Source: an uncultured Desulfovibrio sp. (GTDB lineage Bacteria > Desulfobacterota > Desulfovibrionia > Desulfovibrionales > Desulfovibrionaceae). From it: a DNA stretch of 64,000 nt. Positions 51,096-59,647 of the stretch are shown here, piece after piece. Numbering within the stretch: the first letter of the stretch is position 1; each line of letters starts with the position of its first letter. The position numbers and the translations under genes were made by a program. Under the pieces are notes generated by a model, which did no database searches, was not told where the DNA came from, and worked only from the letters and a program-made list of their open reading frames with translations. The stretch is from the NCBI GenBank assembly GCA_913063155.1, contig CAJXYU010000007.1:186001-250000 (forward strand). Direction: 5' to 3'.

Positions 51096-51845
51096 ATGAC
51101 GCCGCGCGAAACCATATCCTGCTCCGGATTCTGCACCCGATGCGGGCGCGAGCACACCCTGCACGCCGGCCCGGCTCATGACGCCTGCCGGGAACTCATG
51201 CGCGCCCTGGAGTCAGAGGGGCGCATTGATCTGCACGTTCCCGCAGCCGAAGCTGATCCCCGGTTTTCCACGGACGTCCTCTTTTCCGAATCGCGCGGTC
51301 ACATGTTCGGGGTCATGGTCTACCGGGACGCCTTTGGCGTCATGGGCACGGCCAAGGCCTTTTCCGGCCAGTACAACGGTGTCTGGCAGGTGGAAGGCTG
51401 GGTGGGCCCGGTGGTGGACGTGGCCAGGTTCGATCTCCTCAATACGCCGGGAGAACGGGCGATCAAGGCCGTGGGTCGCCGCATGGAGTCCCTTCCCTCG
51501 GGAACGGCCGAACGTCTGGAGCTCAAACGCAGGCGTCGGGCCATGTCCCGGGAACTTATGGAGGAGCTTTTCGGACTTTACCGGTTGACCAATTTCGCAG
51601 GAGAAACCCGTCCGCTGACCGGGGTTTTCCGGGGCGAAGGGATCCCGACGGGCACGGGTGATTGCTGCGCCCCCAAGCTGTTGCACCATGCCGTGACGAA
51701 TCATCTGACCCCCCTGGGGCTGGCTGAATTTTATTGGGGCCGGGAAAACAGGTCGGGCAGCAAGCGGCATGGCCGGTTCTATCCGGCCTGCGAGGAAAAG
51801 TGCCGCCCCATTCTCGGTTTTCTTCTCTGTGGATTGGCTTGTTGA
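51096..51845 (+). CDS. stand-alone homologue of the RluA-associated N-terminal domain
   Basis: Soluble protein of 249 aa. Its C-terminal half carries PTGTGDCCAPKLLHHAVTNH, TPLGLAEFYWGRE and HGRFYPACEEKCRPILGFLL. I recognise these as the domain found before the pseudouridine-synthase domain in long RluA proteins of several phyla. The synthase domain itself is absent. The N terminus has a CxxC pair (FCTRCGREH), and with the later cysteines it could bind zinc or a cluster. A helical segment links the halves. It is divergent from mnmM, another tRNA-modification gene, so a role in RNA modification is plausible but inferred. The Shine-Dalgarno is weak. Confidence 0.8.
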   Translation: MTPRETISCSGFCTRCGREHTLHAGPAHDACRELMRALESEGRIDLHVPAAEADPRFSTDVLFSESRGHMFGVMVYRDAFGVMGTAKAFSGQYNGVWQVEGWVGPVVDVARFDLLNTPGERAIKAVGRRMESLPSGTAERLELKRRRRAMSRELMEELFGLYRLTNFAGETRPLTGVFRGEGIPTGTGDCCAPKLLHHAVTNHLTPLGLAEFYWGRENRSGSKRHGRFYPACEEKCRPILGFLLCGLAC

Positions 51846-51939
51846 TTTTTATATTTTGTATTATATCGAAATAACAGACAATTGATTGTTCTTTTCTGTC
51901 TGTTGGTCGCCGTGTGGGGATTTTTTTGAAAATCCGGGC

Positions 51940-51967
51940 TTGCCTTCGGCGCGACGGCGTTTATAAT
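51940..51967 (+). promoter_or_regulatory. candidate sigma-70 promoter upstream of greA
   Basis: TTGCCT (51940-51945), a 16-base spacer and a perfect TATAAT (51962-51967). It would give a leader of about 125 bases. Confidence 0.5.
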
Positions 51968-52050
51968 AAGAGGCCGAAACGTACCCCTTGACCTCAGCGG
52001 GTCAAATATTCTACGCACACAACTTGCTGTCGTGACGTGGCATCTTTTTT

Positions 52051-52079
52051 TTGTCATTTCGCGACATAAATTTTATGCG
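52051..52079 (+). promoter_or_regulatory. second possible greA promoter with AT-rich palindrome
   Basis: TTGTCA (52051-52056), a 17-base spacer and TATGCG (52074-52079), overlapped by the palindrome CATAAATTTTATG (52065-52077). The transcript would start close to the Shine-Dalgarno, so this is weaker than the upstream candidate. Confidence 0.3.
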
Positions 52080-52097
52080 ATTTTGAGGAATTGAGTC

Positions 52098-52586
52098 ATG
52101 GATAGGATCCCCATTTCTGTACAAGGGTTTGAAGCGGTCAAAACCGAGCTGGAAGAACTCAAGAAGGAACGTCCCCTGGTCATCAAGGCCATTGCCGAAG
52201 CCCGCGAGGAAGGCGATCTCAAGGAAAACGCCGGGTACCACGCAGCACGTGAGCGTCAGGGGTTCCTTGAGGGGCGCATCAATCTGCTCCAGTCCCGTAT
52301 GCCCTATTTCAATGTGGTGAATCTCGATGAACTCGAGATGGATGACATCATCGGCTTCGGCGCCACCGTGGTGCTCGAGGACATGGACACCGGTGACACC
52401 AAGAAGTACACGCTTCTCGGTCCGGATGAAGCCGATTACTCGAAGAACGGCAGTATTTCCGTTCTCTCCCCGGTGGGCCAGGCCCTGCTGGGCAAGGAAG
52501 AGGGCGACGACATTGCCGTGGATTCCCCACGCGGCAGGATCGAATACGAGATCATGTCCGTGGAGTACCTGGGCACCAACTTCTAG
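52098..52586 (+). CDS. greA: transcription elongation factor GreA
   Basis: Factor of 162 aa that enters the RNA polymerase secondary channel and stimulates transcript cleavage in backtracked complexes. The N-terminal coiled coil carries the tip acidic residues in AREEGDLKENAGYHAARE, a family signature. The C-terminal FKBP-like domain ends in DSPRGRIEYEIMSVEYL. GAGGA lies 8 bases before the ATG. Length is typical. A strong terminator follows, and it is monocistronic. Confidence 0.97.
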   Translation: MDRIPISVQGFEAVKTELEELKKERPLVIKAIAEAREEGDLKENAGYHAARERQGFLEGRINLLQSRMPYFNVVNLDELEMDDIIGFGATVVLEDMDTGDTKKYTLLGPDEADYSKNGSISVLSPVGQALLGKEEGDDIAVDSPRGRIEYEIMSVEYLGTNF

Positions 52587-52606
52587 CCCTTCTCCCATAG
52601 CACGCG

Positions 52607-52633
52607 AAAACCCCGGCCTGTCCGGGGTTTTTT
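52607..52633 (+). terminator. terminator of greA
   Basis: AAAACCCCGG (52607-52616) pairs with CCGGGGTTTT (52622-52631) around a 5-base loop, ending in six T residues. Confidence 0.92.
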
Positions 52634-52721
52634 CTTTGTTTCTCCCTTCGGGGCGGCGGCGCCGTGCGCTGGAAAAGGGTGCCGGTTCCGCAACTCGGGT
52701 ATCCGTCCCCGGGTCCGGGGC

Positions 52722-54062
52722 TCAATACAGTTCACGCATTTTTCCGGCCGCCCATTGCACCGCTTCCCGGGGGCTGGCGCCCTCGTAAAGATTCCGGATG
52801 ATCATCCGGGGAATGATGGCCTCGGCTGAAGCTTGCGATGCTTTGGGGATAAGCCTGCCGCCCTCGAAACTGAAGCTCTTGATGCTTTCCAGTCCCGAGA
52901 CGATCTGTTCGATTCTGGTGCGTGAATACCGTTTGAAAACGCCTTGCGCATCCCTGTAGAAATCATCTGCCTGTGCGATGTCGCGCAGAACCGGCAGCAT
53001 GCCGCCCGGCGCCATGTGCAGCCAGGTGATGTAGGCATCCGTCCGGAAGAGGAAGGCTATGAATTTCCGGATGGCCTTGATGCGTTTCGGGTCCTTGCAT
53101 CGGGCTATGCCCAGAGCGTGAATGACGCCGTAGCTGGCTTCCCGCTCTCCCTTGATGGTGGAAACCATGGCCGTGTTGCGCAGCAGGTGGGGATCGAAGG
53201 AAGCTCCTTCCAGGTTCCGGAAGTTATCGCCCGTCAATGAATCGGCTGCGGCGGTGGGCAGGGCCAGATCGTCCATGATGAAGGTCGAATAGAACATCAT
53301 GGCCAGTCTGCCTTGCATATAATAATCCCGAGCGCGCCAATACTGTGGCCCGGGCGGGGTATACCGGGCAAGTTCTTCATAGAGGCTCAGGGCCCGGGTC
53401 GCTTTTTCGCTGTCGAAAATGACTTTTCCGTCCGGGGTGAATTCCCGCACACCCATGGACAGGGCCAGATGGGTGAAGACCTGTTCGGCATAGGTGTCCT
53501 CACGGGTTCCGATCAGTATCCCGTACCTTCCCTTGTCCATGTCGTGGAGCGTTTGCGCGGCCTTGAGGATGCGTTCCGGGGTGTCGGGCGGCTCCAGCCC
53601 GGCCTCTTCGAACCAGTCCGCACGGTACCAGATGCCCTGGACCCAGCCGCTGAACGGAATGCCGTTGTAGCTGCCGTCCGGGCTGCGCATCCTGGCCAGC
53701 GCTCCGGTGAAGAACCGGTCTTCGCCGATTTCTTCAATGGCCTTCCTTGTGCATTTCTTGGATATCCTGCCTTTTTTTGCGATTGCAACGATGATGTCCG
53801 ACCCCGCACTGATGATATCCGGTCCGATGCCCTCGTCCAGTGCGGTTTCCAGGTAGGTGATGGCGTTTTCGTCCACTCCGGTGATGTTGACCCGGATGCC
53901 TGGATGAAGCGCTGTGAAGGCCTGGGCCAGATAACGGATCACGGCCTGGCGTTCCGGAGCAACCTCGGTGGTCCAGAACTCCAGGGCCATGGAATGGGCA
54001 GTCGCATGGAAGCCGATGAGCGAGAACAGCAGTGTCAGGGTCAACAAAGCGGGGTTGCGCAT
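52722..54062 (-). CDS. periplasmic sugar-type binding protein (SBP family 1) paired with an adenylate cyclase
   Basis: Binding protein of 446 aa with a signal peptide (LLTLTLLFSLIGFHATAHS). The mature protein starts LEFWTTEVAPERQAVIRYLAQAF and has the family 1 features DIISAGSDIIVAIAKKG, FSGWVQGIWYRADWFEEAGLEPP in two parts and GRLAMMFYSTFIMDDLALP. The C-terminal region is a helical tail (EAVQWAAGKM). No ABC permease genes are near. It lies 7 bases after the Cache-cyclase gene, so it probably presents a ligand to the periplasmic domain of that cyclase. The substrate is unknown. Confidence 0.87.
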   Translation of the reverse strand: MRNPALLTLTLLFSLIGFHATAHSMALEFWTTEVAPERQAVIRYLAQAFTALHPGIRVNITGVDENAITYLETALDEGIGPDIISAGSDIIVAIAKKGRISKKCTRKAIEEIGEDRFFTGALARMRSPDGSYNGIPFSGWVQGIWYRADWFEEAGLEPPDTPERILKAAQTLHDMDKGRYGILIGTREDTYAEQVFTHLALSMGVREFTPDGKVIFDSEKATRALSLYEELARYTPPGPQYWRARDYYMQGRLAMMFYSTFIMDDLALPTAAADSLTGDNFRNLEGASFDPHLLRNTAMVSTIKGEREASYGVIHALGIARCKDPKRIKAIRKFIAFLFRTDAYITWLHMAPGGMLPVLRDIAQADDFYRDAQGVFKRYSRTRIEQIVSGLESIKSFSFEGGRLIPKASQASAEAIIPRMIIRNLYEGASPREAVQWAAGKMRELY

Positions 54063-54069
54063 AGTGCAC

Positions 54070-56250
54070 CTACTTGGTGGTGAAGGTCGTGACGCCCTGC
54101 CAACCGGGCGGTGGAGGGATTGCGGCCAGGTTTCGCGCGGAGGTCAGGTACATTGCCGCCAAGCCGTCCTGGGGCCGGTCCGCAAGGTGTTTTTCGAAGC
54201 GTTCGGCTGCCTCTGCGAATCGGCGGGAAAGATAGAGTTTGAAGGTTTTTTCCCATCGGGACAGGAACTCGCTTGTCTGGTCATCCACCGCAAACTCATC
54301 GCCCCCGTGCATTGCCCCCCCCCGTGTGCCGACCAGTTCGAAGATCCCCACGCTTTCCGTGGAGCCCTTGGGGATGGCCCGCCCCACCGAGCGGAATACG
54401 AATCCTTTTCCGGTCTTGGCCATGGTGTTTTGACTGACAAGAATCTCGGTGCCGTAATGTTTGTTCAGTCCTTCAATGCGCGAGGCCAGGTTCACCGATG
54501 CCCCCATGGCAGTGTAGTTCATGCGGTCCGAGGAACCGGTATTGCCCACGATGGCCTCCCCGGTGTGCAGGCCGAACCGTGTATGCATGGGTAGCAGTCC
54601 CTGTTTTTGCCGCGCGGCGTTGAAGGTGTGCACCGCGGCCCTGCACCTCAGCGCCGTGAGACAGGCCTGGGAGGCGTGGTCCGCCTGTTCGGTGGGAGCG
54701 TTCCAGAAAGCCATGATGGCGTCCCCGATGTATTTGTCGATGGTGCCTCCGGATGAAAGGATCACGGAGCCCACTTCGTCGAAATAGCGGGTAATGTCGT
54801 TGGTCAGCGCTTCCGGGGAAAGAGATTCGGCCAGGGTGGTGAAATCGGCGATGTCGCTGAAAAACAGGGTCAGTTCCTTTCGGTCGCCTCCCAGTTCCGG
54901 GCTCAGGTTGCTGGTGACGATGTTCTTCACCAGCGCGTCAGGGATGTACATCCCGAATGATTTGAGCGCCACGCGCATGGTTTCCATGGCCTGGGCAAGC
55001 CTGTTGATTTCGTTGATTCTGCTCCGGACCGGGACCCGCTCGTCCAGTTCGAATTGCCTGATGTGCCTCACTGCGCTCATGATTTGGTTCAGGGGTTTGG
55101 TGATTCTCCTCGAGGTCCAGACAATGACCGGAATGAAGCCCGCGAGAAGCAGCACGGAAAAGAAAACGCTCTGCTTTCCGGCCCGTACGATGGGGCCGGT
55201 GAATTCGCGCATGGGCACCGCCATGCCGATATGGACTTCCTTGCCGTGTTGGCTCGGCATGACCGCCACATGAGCCAGATACTCTTCGCCGTTGGCGCGG
55301 AAGATTCCTCGTGTAAATGGTTGTTCTCCAGCGTCCCTGAAAGTGGATAAGATGCCGTCGAGAACCGGATCTTCCAGGTCGTTGATGCGGGCCAGGGTGA
55401 CCTTTTTCTTTCCATCCTCCTCTTTGATTTTGACCATTCTTTGTGCATCCGGATGGGCCAGAATGTGTCCGTCCGGGGCGAAAAGTATGATCCTGCTGTC
55501 TTGGCTGATATTTTGCCTGCCGAGAAAACCGGATATCTTGGAAAGGGAAATGTCCACGGCAAAGACGCCTTCGACATCCCCGTCGAACCGTTGCGAGACC
55601 GAAATGCCCGGCTCCTTGTCGAACGCGTAGAAGTAGACGTCGCTCAGGGTAGCCTTGTCGGTTCCTATGGCGGCTTTGTACCAGGGACGTTTGCGGGGGT
55701 CGTATGGGGGGGCGTTTTCCAGGCTGGAGTCCATGAGGGCGCAGTCCGCATTGAGATATTTATTGAGTGCGAACCTGCTCCCATCGTGCCTATGGAAGAT
55801 GGACAGGGTGTACCATATGGCGCCTTTTGGCGCCTTTATCGCCTTGCGCGCGCTGTCCCGCCCCTTCAGGTTGGTGACCATGAAGAAGTCGCCGTCGGCA
55901 AAGCCCATGTAGAGCGAGGTGAAATTGGGATTCTGGCTCAGGGTCCTGAAGAACATGGGGGCCAGGGGATGGGTGAGCAGGGTGGCCTTTTCCTCCATGT
56001 CCGACGAGCAGGCGTAGGTGTCCACGGCCATGAACGCGGGCTGGAATACGGCCTGGGTCCGCTCCATGACCGACTGGCTGACCTCGGAAAGCAGGCGGTC
56101 TGCCGTCTGTAAGGCGGAACGTTCGTTCATGATGTAGTTGTAGAAGATGACCGCACCTGTGACCGTCAGGATCAGCAGGAAGAACATGGTCAGGATGTTG
56201 ATGTACAGAGGGAAGGAAAGGCGATTGTCGGACTCTTTGTTGAATTCCAT
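54070..56250 (-). CDS. membrane class III adenylate cyclase with Cache sensor
   Basis: Protein of 726 aa: TM1 at about 16-38, a periplasmic dCache-like domain (about 50-345; RPWYKAAIGTDKATLSDVY, GVFAVDISLSKIS), TM2 at about 358-379, HAMP (about 380-435) and a class III cyclase domain (about 455-640). The metal Asp residues are Asp466 (LFFSDIADFT) and Asp510 (IGDAIMAF). Lys506 in DKYIGD is the residue that favours adenine over guanine, so cAMP is the predicted product. A basic-helical tail follows (KTFKLYLSRRFAEAAERF, a TPR-like end). It is co-transcribed with a binding protein. Confidence 0.9.
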   Translation of the reverse strand: MEFNKESDNRLSFPLYINILTMFFLLILTVTGAVIFYNYIMNERSALQTADRLLSEVSQSVMERTQAVFQPAFMAVDTYACSSDMEEKATLLTHPLAPMFFRTLSQNPNFTSLYMGFADGDFFMVTNLKGRDSARKAIKAPKGAIWYTLSIFHRHDGSRFALNKYLNADCALMDSSLENAPPYDPRKRPWYKAAIGTDKATLSDVYFYAFDKEPGISVSQRFDGDVEGVFAVDISLSKISGFLGRQNISQDSRIILFAPDGHILAHPDAQRMVKIKEEDGKKKVTLARINDLEDPVLDGILSTFRDAGEQPFTRGIFRANGEEYLAHVAVMPSQHGKEVHIGMAVPMREFTGPIVRAGKQSVFFSVLLLAGFIPVIVWTSRRITKPLNQIMSAVRHIRQFELDERVPVRSRINEINRLAQAMETMRVALKSFGMYIPDALVKNIVTSNLSPELGGDRKELTLFFSDIADFTTLAESLSPEALTNDITRYFDEVGSVILSSGGTIDKYIGDAIMAFWNAPTEQADHASQACLTALRCRAAVHTFNAARQKQGLLPMHTRFGLHTGEAIVGNTGSSDRMNYTAMGASVNLASRIEGLNKHYGTEILVSQNTMAKTGKGFVFRSVGRAIPKGSTESVGIFELVGTRGGAMHGGDEFAVDDQTSEFLSRWEKTFKLYLSRRFAEAAERFEKHLADRPQDGLAAMYLTSARNLAAIPPPPGWQGVTTFTTK

Positions 56251-56455
56251 GTGCTTTCTCGGTTCGCTGTCGGAATTGTACGTCGATCTGACCTGCCGAA
56301 TGTAAAAGAATAGGAGGAAAAGGGGAAAGGGAGAATTATAATTCCCCGGCGTTTTGAAGGCGTGTGGACTCCGGTATGTTTTTCAGCCCGGTACCTGCGA
56401 GCGGACTGTTGAGAAGAATATGGTATTGTATGCGTTTTTGCCGTTTTGTTGCCAA

Positions 56456-56501
56456 ATTGTTACAGTGGGACTATTGTTACAATTGTTTTTGCTATTATAC
56501 A
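56456..56501 (+). promoter_or_regulatory. pot operon promoter with two 11-bp operator-like repeats
   Basis: TTGTTA (56474-56479), a 16-base spacer and TATACA (56496-56501). ATTGTTACAGT (56456-56466) and the palindrome ATTGTTACAAT (56473-56483) repeat at a 17-base interval, the second over the -35 hexamer. A repressor reading this site is a reasonable inference. The remainder of the 56251-56557 gap holds only A+T-rich sequence. Confidence 0.5.
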
Positions 56502-56557
56502 TCCGTTCGATTGAGACCAAGTCCGTTCCACGACAATCAAACAAGGGAGTCTTTCGA

Positions 56558-57619
56558 ATGAAAAAGGTAATCGTACTCGCGTCCCTGATGCTGTTCGCCT
56601 TTGCCGGCGTCGCCCAGGCCGCCGAAACCCTGAAGCTGCTTACCTGGAAAGGATACGCCCCCAAGGCGCTGATCGACAAATTCGAGAAGGAGACCGGCAT
56701 CAAGGTGGAGGCCACCTATTCCAACAACGAGGAAATGATCGCCAAGCTGCGCGCCACCCGCGGCGCAGGCTTCGACCTGGCCCAACCCAGCCAGGATCGT
56801 ATTTCCTCGGTGCAGGCGAAATTCAAGATCTACCAGCCCATGGATTACTCCAAGATCGACGCCGATCTGTTCATTCCCTCCATGCTGGATGCCGTGAAAA
56901 AGAATACTCTGGTAAAAGGAAAATCCCATGCCGTTCCCTTCTGTTGGGGCACCTCCGGTTTGGTGGTGAACAGTGCGAAGGCTCCGGGTGCGAGCAGTTA
57001 CAAAGATCTTTTGAATGAAAAATACAAAGGTAGAGTTACTTACCGCCTGAAAAGGCCTACCCTTATCGCAATGGGCTTCGCTTTGGGATACAATCCGTTT
57101 GAGCTTTACAGTGACCCCAAAGCTTACAAAATGATGCTCGATAAGATCGAAAAGACCCTGATCGCAGCCAAGCCCCTTGTGAACAACTATTATGCTAACG
57201 GCGACGCCGCGCTTGCATCTATTCGTTCTGAGGAAGTATATGTGGCCATGACTTGGGAAAGCATTGGCTGGAAGGCCCATGCCGACAACAAGGCAATAGA
57301 TTATATTGCTCCCAAGGAAGGCGCTTTGGGCTGGATCGACACCTTCGCCATTCCGGCCAAGGCCGAGAACGTGGACGCCGCCTACAAGTGGATCAACTTC
57401 ATCCTGAAGCCGGAAAACGCAGCCTACTTCTCTTCGCAGGAGAATGTTCCCACCGCGTCCAAAGGCGCCAACAAGTTCATCAAACCGGAAGTCGCCGCCA
57501 ATTTCGAGCGTTCCTTCCCTCAGGAAGCCATCGACAACATCAAGTGGTATCCGCCGGTCCCGGCCAAGCTGGAATCCATGGAAGGCAAGACCCTCGACAG
57601 GATCAAGGCCGCCAACTAA
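56558..57619 (+). CDS. potD: polyamine ABC transporter, periplasmic binding protein
   Basis: Spermidine/putrescine-type binding protein of 353 aa. The signal peptide is MKKVIVLASLMLFAFAGVAQA, with cleavage before AETLKLLTWKGY. Family marks are ATYSNNEEMIAKLRA, FDLAQPSQDRISSVQ, VPFCWGTSGLVVNS, and VYVAMTWESIGW, whose acidic and aromatic residues line the polyamine site. AAGGGAG lies 8 bases before ATG 56558. The centre of the gene (about 56880-57310) is visibly more A+T-rich, with different codon choice, than its two ends. It is the first gene of a D-A-B-C operon, with a hairpin before potA. Confidence 0.93.
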   Translation: MKKVIVLASLMLFAFAGVAQAAETLKLLTWKGYAPKALIDKFEKETGIKVEATYSNNEEMIAKLRATRGAGFDLAQPSQDRISSVQAKFKIYQPMDYSKIDADLFIPSMLDAVKKNTLVKGKSHAVPFCWGTSGLVVNSAKAPGASSYKDLLNEKYKGRVTYRLKRPTLIAMGFALGYNPFELYSDPKAYKMMLDKIEKTLIAAKPLVNNYYANGDAALASIRSEEVYVAMTWESIGWKAHADNKAIDYIAPKEGALGWIDTFAIPAKAENVDAAYKWINFILKPENAAYFSSQENVPTASKGANKFIKPEVAANFERSFPQEAIDNIKWYPPVPAKLESMEGKTLDRIKAAN

Positions 57620-57655
57620 TCGCGATTGCCTGTCGGTAGAACTGAGAAATATGAG

Positions 57656-57677
57656 GGGCGGCTTCGGCCGCCCTTTT
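57656..57677 (+). terminator. intercistronic hairpin between potD and potA
   Basis: GGGCGGC (57656-57662), a TTCG tetraloop and GCCGCCC (57667-57673) are followed by TTTT. It probably stops part of the transcripts or protects the potD mRNA, giving more binding protein than transporter. Confidence 0.75.
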
Positions 57678-57701
57678 GCACAATCCAAACCAGGTGCCCA
57701 C

Positions 57702-58796
57702 ATGGACAATGACCTTTCCGTACGTAATCTGACCAAGAAGTTCGGCGATTTCACGGCCGTGGACAACGTCTCCTTCGACGTGCCCAACGGCTCCTTTTTT
57801 TCCATCCTCGGGCCTTCGGGGTGCGGCAAGACCACCATGCTGCGCATGGTCGCCGGCTTTGAGGAGCCCTCTTCCGGAAGCATCGAGATCCGGGGACGGG
57901 ACATGCTCGGGGTGGAGCCGAACAAGCGCCCCGTGAATCTTGTCTTCCAGCATTTGGCCCTGTTCCCCATGATGACCGTGGCCGAGAACATCGCCTTTGG
58001 TCTCAAGCGCCGCAAGATGGCGGCGGGCGAGACCGCGAAACGCACCGAAACCATGCTGGAGCGGGTCGGGCTGCCCGGCTACGGCGCCAAACGCATCGAC
58101 CAGCTTTCCGGCGGTCAGAAACAGCGCGTGGCCATTGCCCGTTGTCTGGTGCTGGAGCCGTCCGTGCTGTTGCTGGACGAACCCCTGGGTGCGCTGGACC
58201 TCAAGCTGCGCGAGCAGATGAAGGTGGAGCTCAAGAAGCTTCAGGCCAAGGTGGGCACCACGTTCATTTATATCACCCATGACCAGTCCGAAGCACTGGT
58301 CATGTCCGACCGGGTGGCGGTCATGAACCGGGGCCGTTACGAGCAGGTGGGCACGCCCCAGGAGTTGTACAACGAGCCCGCGACGCCGTTCGTGGCCAGG
58401 TTTGTGGGTGAGAACAACGCCTGGGCCGGGAGCGTTTCGGAATGCGACGGAAAGGAAGTCGTCATCCGCACCGACGGCGGGTTCCATTTTCGCTGCCGCG
58501 CCAAGGGTGCGCTCAGGAACGGGGACCGGGCCGATCTCTATCTGCGGCCCGAGGCCATGCGCATCAATCCGCGCGAGACCGAGGGACAGAATGTCTTTGA
58601 AGTCACGGTCAAGACCATCCTCTTCGACGGGGCCAACAGTCGCCTGCTGACGGTGACGCCCGACGAGCAGGAACTGTTGGTGACCCTGCCGCAGAATCGC
58701 AAGTTCGACCACATCGCGCCCGGCGACGGTATCACCGTGGGCTGGCACCCGGAAGCTGGCATTTGTTTCGCTGAACAGGAGCGGGAGGGCGCATGA
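57702..58796 (+). CDS. potA: polyamine ABC transporter, ATP-binding protein
   Basis: ABC ATPase of 364 aa. Walker A is GPSGCGKTTM, the Q-loop lies in FQHLALFP, the signature is LSGGQKQRVAIARCL, Walker B is VLLLDEPLGALD, and the switch His is in YITHDQSEAL. A C-terminal TOBE-type domain (about 270-360) has LRPEAMRINP and a closing GWHPEAGICFAEQE. The length fits PotA. AGGTG lies 5 bases before ATG 57702. The stop overlaps potB by 4 bases (ATGA). Confidence 0.95.
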   Translation: MDNDLSVRNLTKKFGDFTAVDNVSFDVPNGSFFSILGPSGCGKTTMLRMVAGFEEPSSGSIEIRGRDMLGVEPNKRPVNLVFQHLALFPMMTVAENIAFGLKRRKMAAGETAKRTETMLERVGLPGYGAKRIDQLSGGQKQRVAIARCLVLEPSVLLLDEPLGALDLKLREQMKVELKKLQAKVGTTFIYITHDQSEALVMSDRVAVMNRGRYEQVGTPQELYNEPATPFVARFVGENNAWAGSVSECDGKEVVIRTDGGFHFRCRAKGALRNGDRADLYLRPEAMRINPRETEGQNVFEVTVKTILFDGANSRLLTVTPDEQELLVTLPQNRKFDHIAPGDGITVGWHPEAGICFAEQEREGA

Positions 58797-59647
58797 AAGG
58801 TTCCCGCATAGTCTTCTGGCTTTTCCTGGCCCCGGTGCTGGTCTGGCTGCTTCTGCTCATCGTGCTGCCGCACATGGATCTTCTGATCATGAGTTTTCGT
58901 GGCGAAAACGACTACGGCGATCCGGTTTGGACCTTGCAGAACTACTGGAATTTCTTCAGGGAACCCATCTACTGGCTCACCTTCGTGCGCACGGCGCTCT
59001 ATTCCGTCATCACCACGGCCCTGACTCTGGTCATAGGCCTGCCCGTGTCCTTCCACATAGCCAAGATAGCCCGCCACAAGCTGCAGAGTACGCTTTCCCT
59101 GCTTCTTCTTCTGCCCTTCTGGGTCAGTGAGTTGGTGCGCATCTACGGCTGGATGATTCTGCTGCGCGAATCCGGCGTGCTCAACTTCTTCATGCTCAAG
59201 CTGGGCATCATCAAGACCCCCATCGAGATGCTCTACAACGACGCCACCATGATCATGGGGCTGGTCTACACCTCCATGCTGTTCATGGTGGTGCCGCTCA
59301 TCTCGGTCATGGAGAGCCTGGACGATTCGCTTATCGAGGCGGCCTACGACCTGGGAGCGAGCAGGCTGGTCATCTGGTGGGACATCATCATCCCGCACTG
59401 CAAGCCGGGCATCTCCTCGGGCTGTATCGTCGTCTTCATGCTGGCCCTGGGCAACTATCTGACGCCCAATCTCATGGGCGGCAAGAACTCGCTCTGGTTC
59501 ACCGAACAGATCTACAACCAGTTCATCGCCAGCTTCAACTGGAGCCAGGGCTCGGCTTTCGGCTTCCTGCTGCTCCTGCTCAGTTCGCTCATCATCTGGG
59601 TCGGGCTCAAACTCTCTCGCCAGAAACTCGGGGAGGTGGCCTCATGA
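58793..59647 (+). CDS. potB: polyamine ABC transporter, permease subunit B
   Basis: Inner-membrane permease of 284 aa with six TM segments. The coupling EAA loop is seen as SLIEAAYDLGASRLVIWWDIIIPHCKPG in consecutive parts, which docks on the ATPase. The N terminus begins with a TM (IVFWLFLAPVLVWLLLLIVLP). It overlaps potA and potC by 4 bases each (ATGA), so the three are translated as a unit. Confidence 0.95.
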   Translation: MKGSRIVFWLFLAPVLVWLLLLIVLPHMDLLIMSFRGENDYGDPVWTLQNYWNFFREPIYWLTFVRTALYSVITTALTLVIGLPVSFHIAKIARHKLQSTLSLLLLLPFWVSELVRIYGWMILLRESGVLNFFMLKLGIIKTPIEMLYNDATMIMGLVYTSMLFMVVPLISVMESLDDSLIEAAYDLGASRLVIWWDIIIPHCKPGISSGCIVVFMLALGNYLTPNLMGGKNSLWFTEQIYNQFIASFNWSQGSAFGFLLLLLSSLIIWVGLKLSRQKLGEVAS

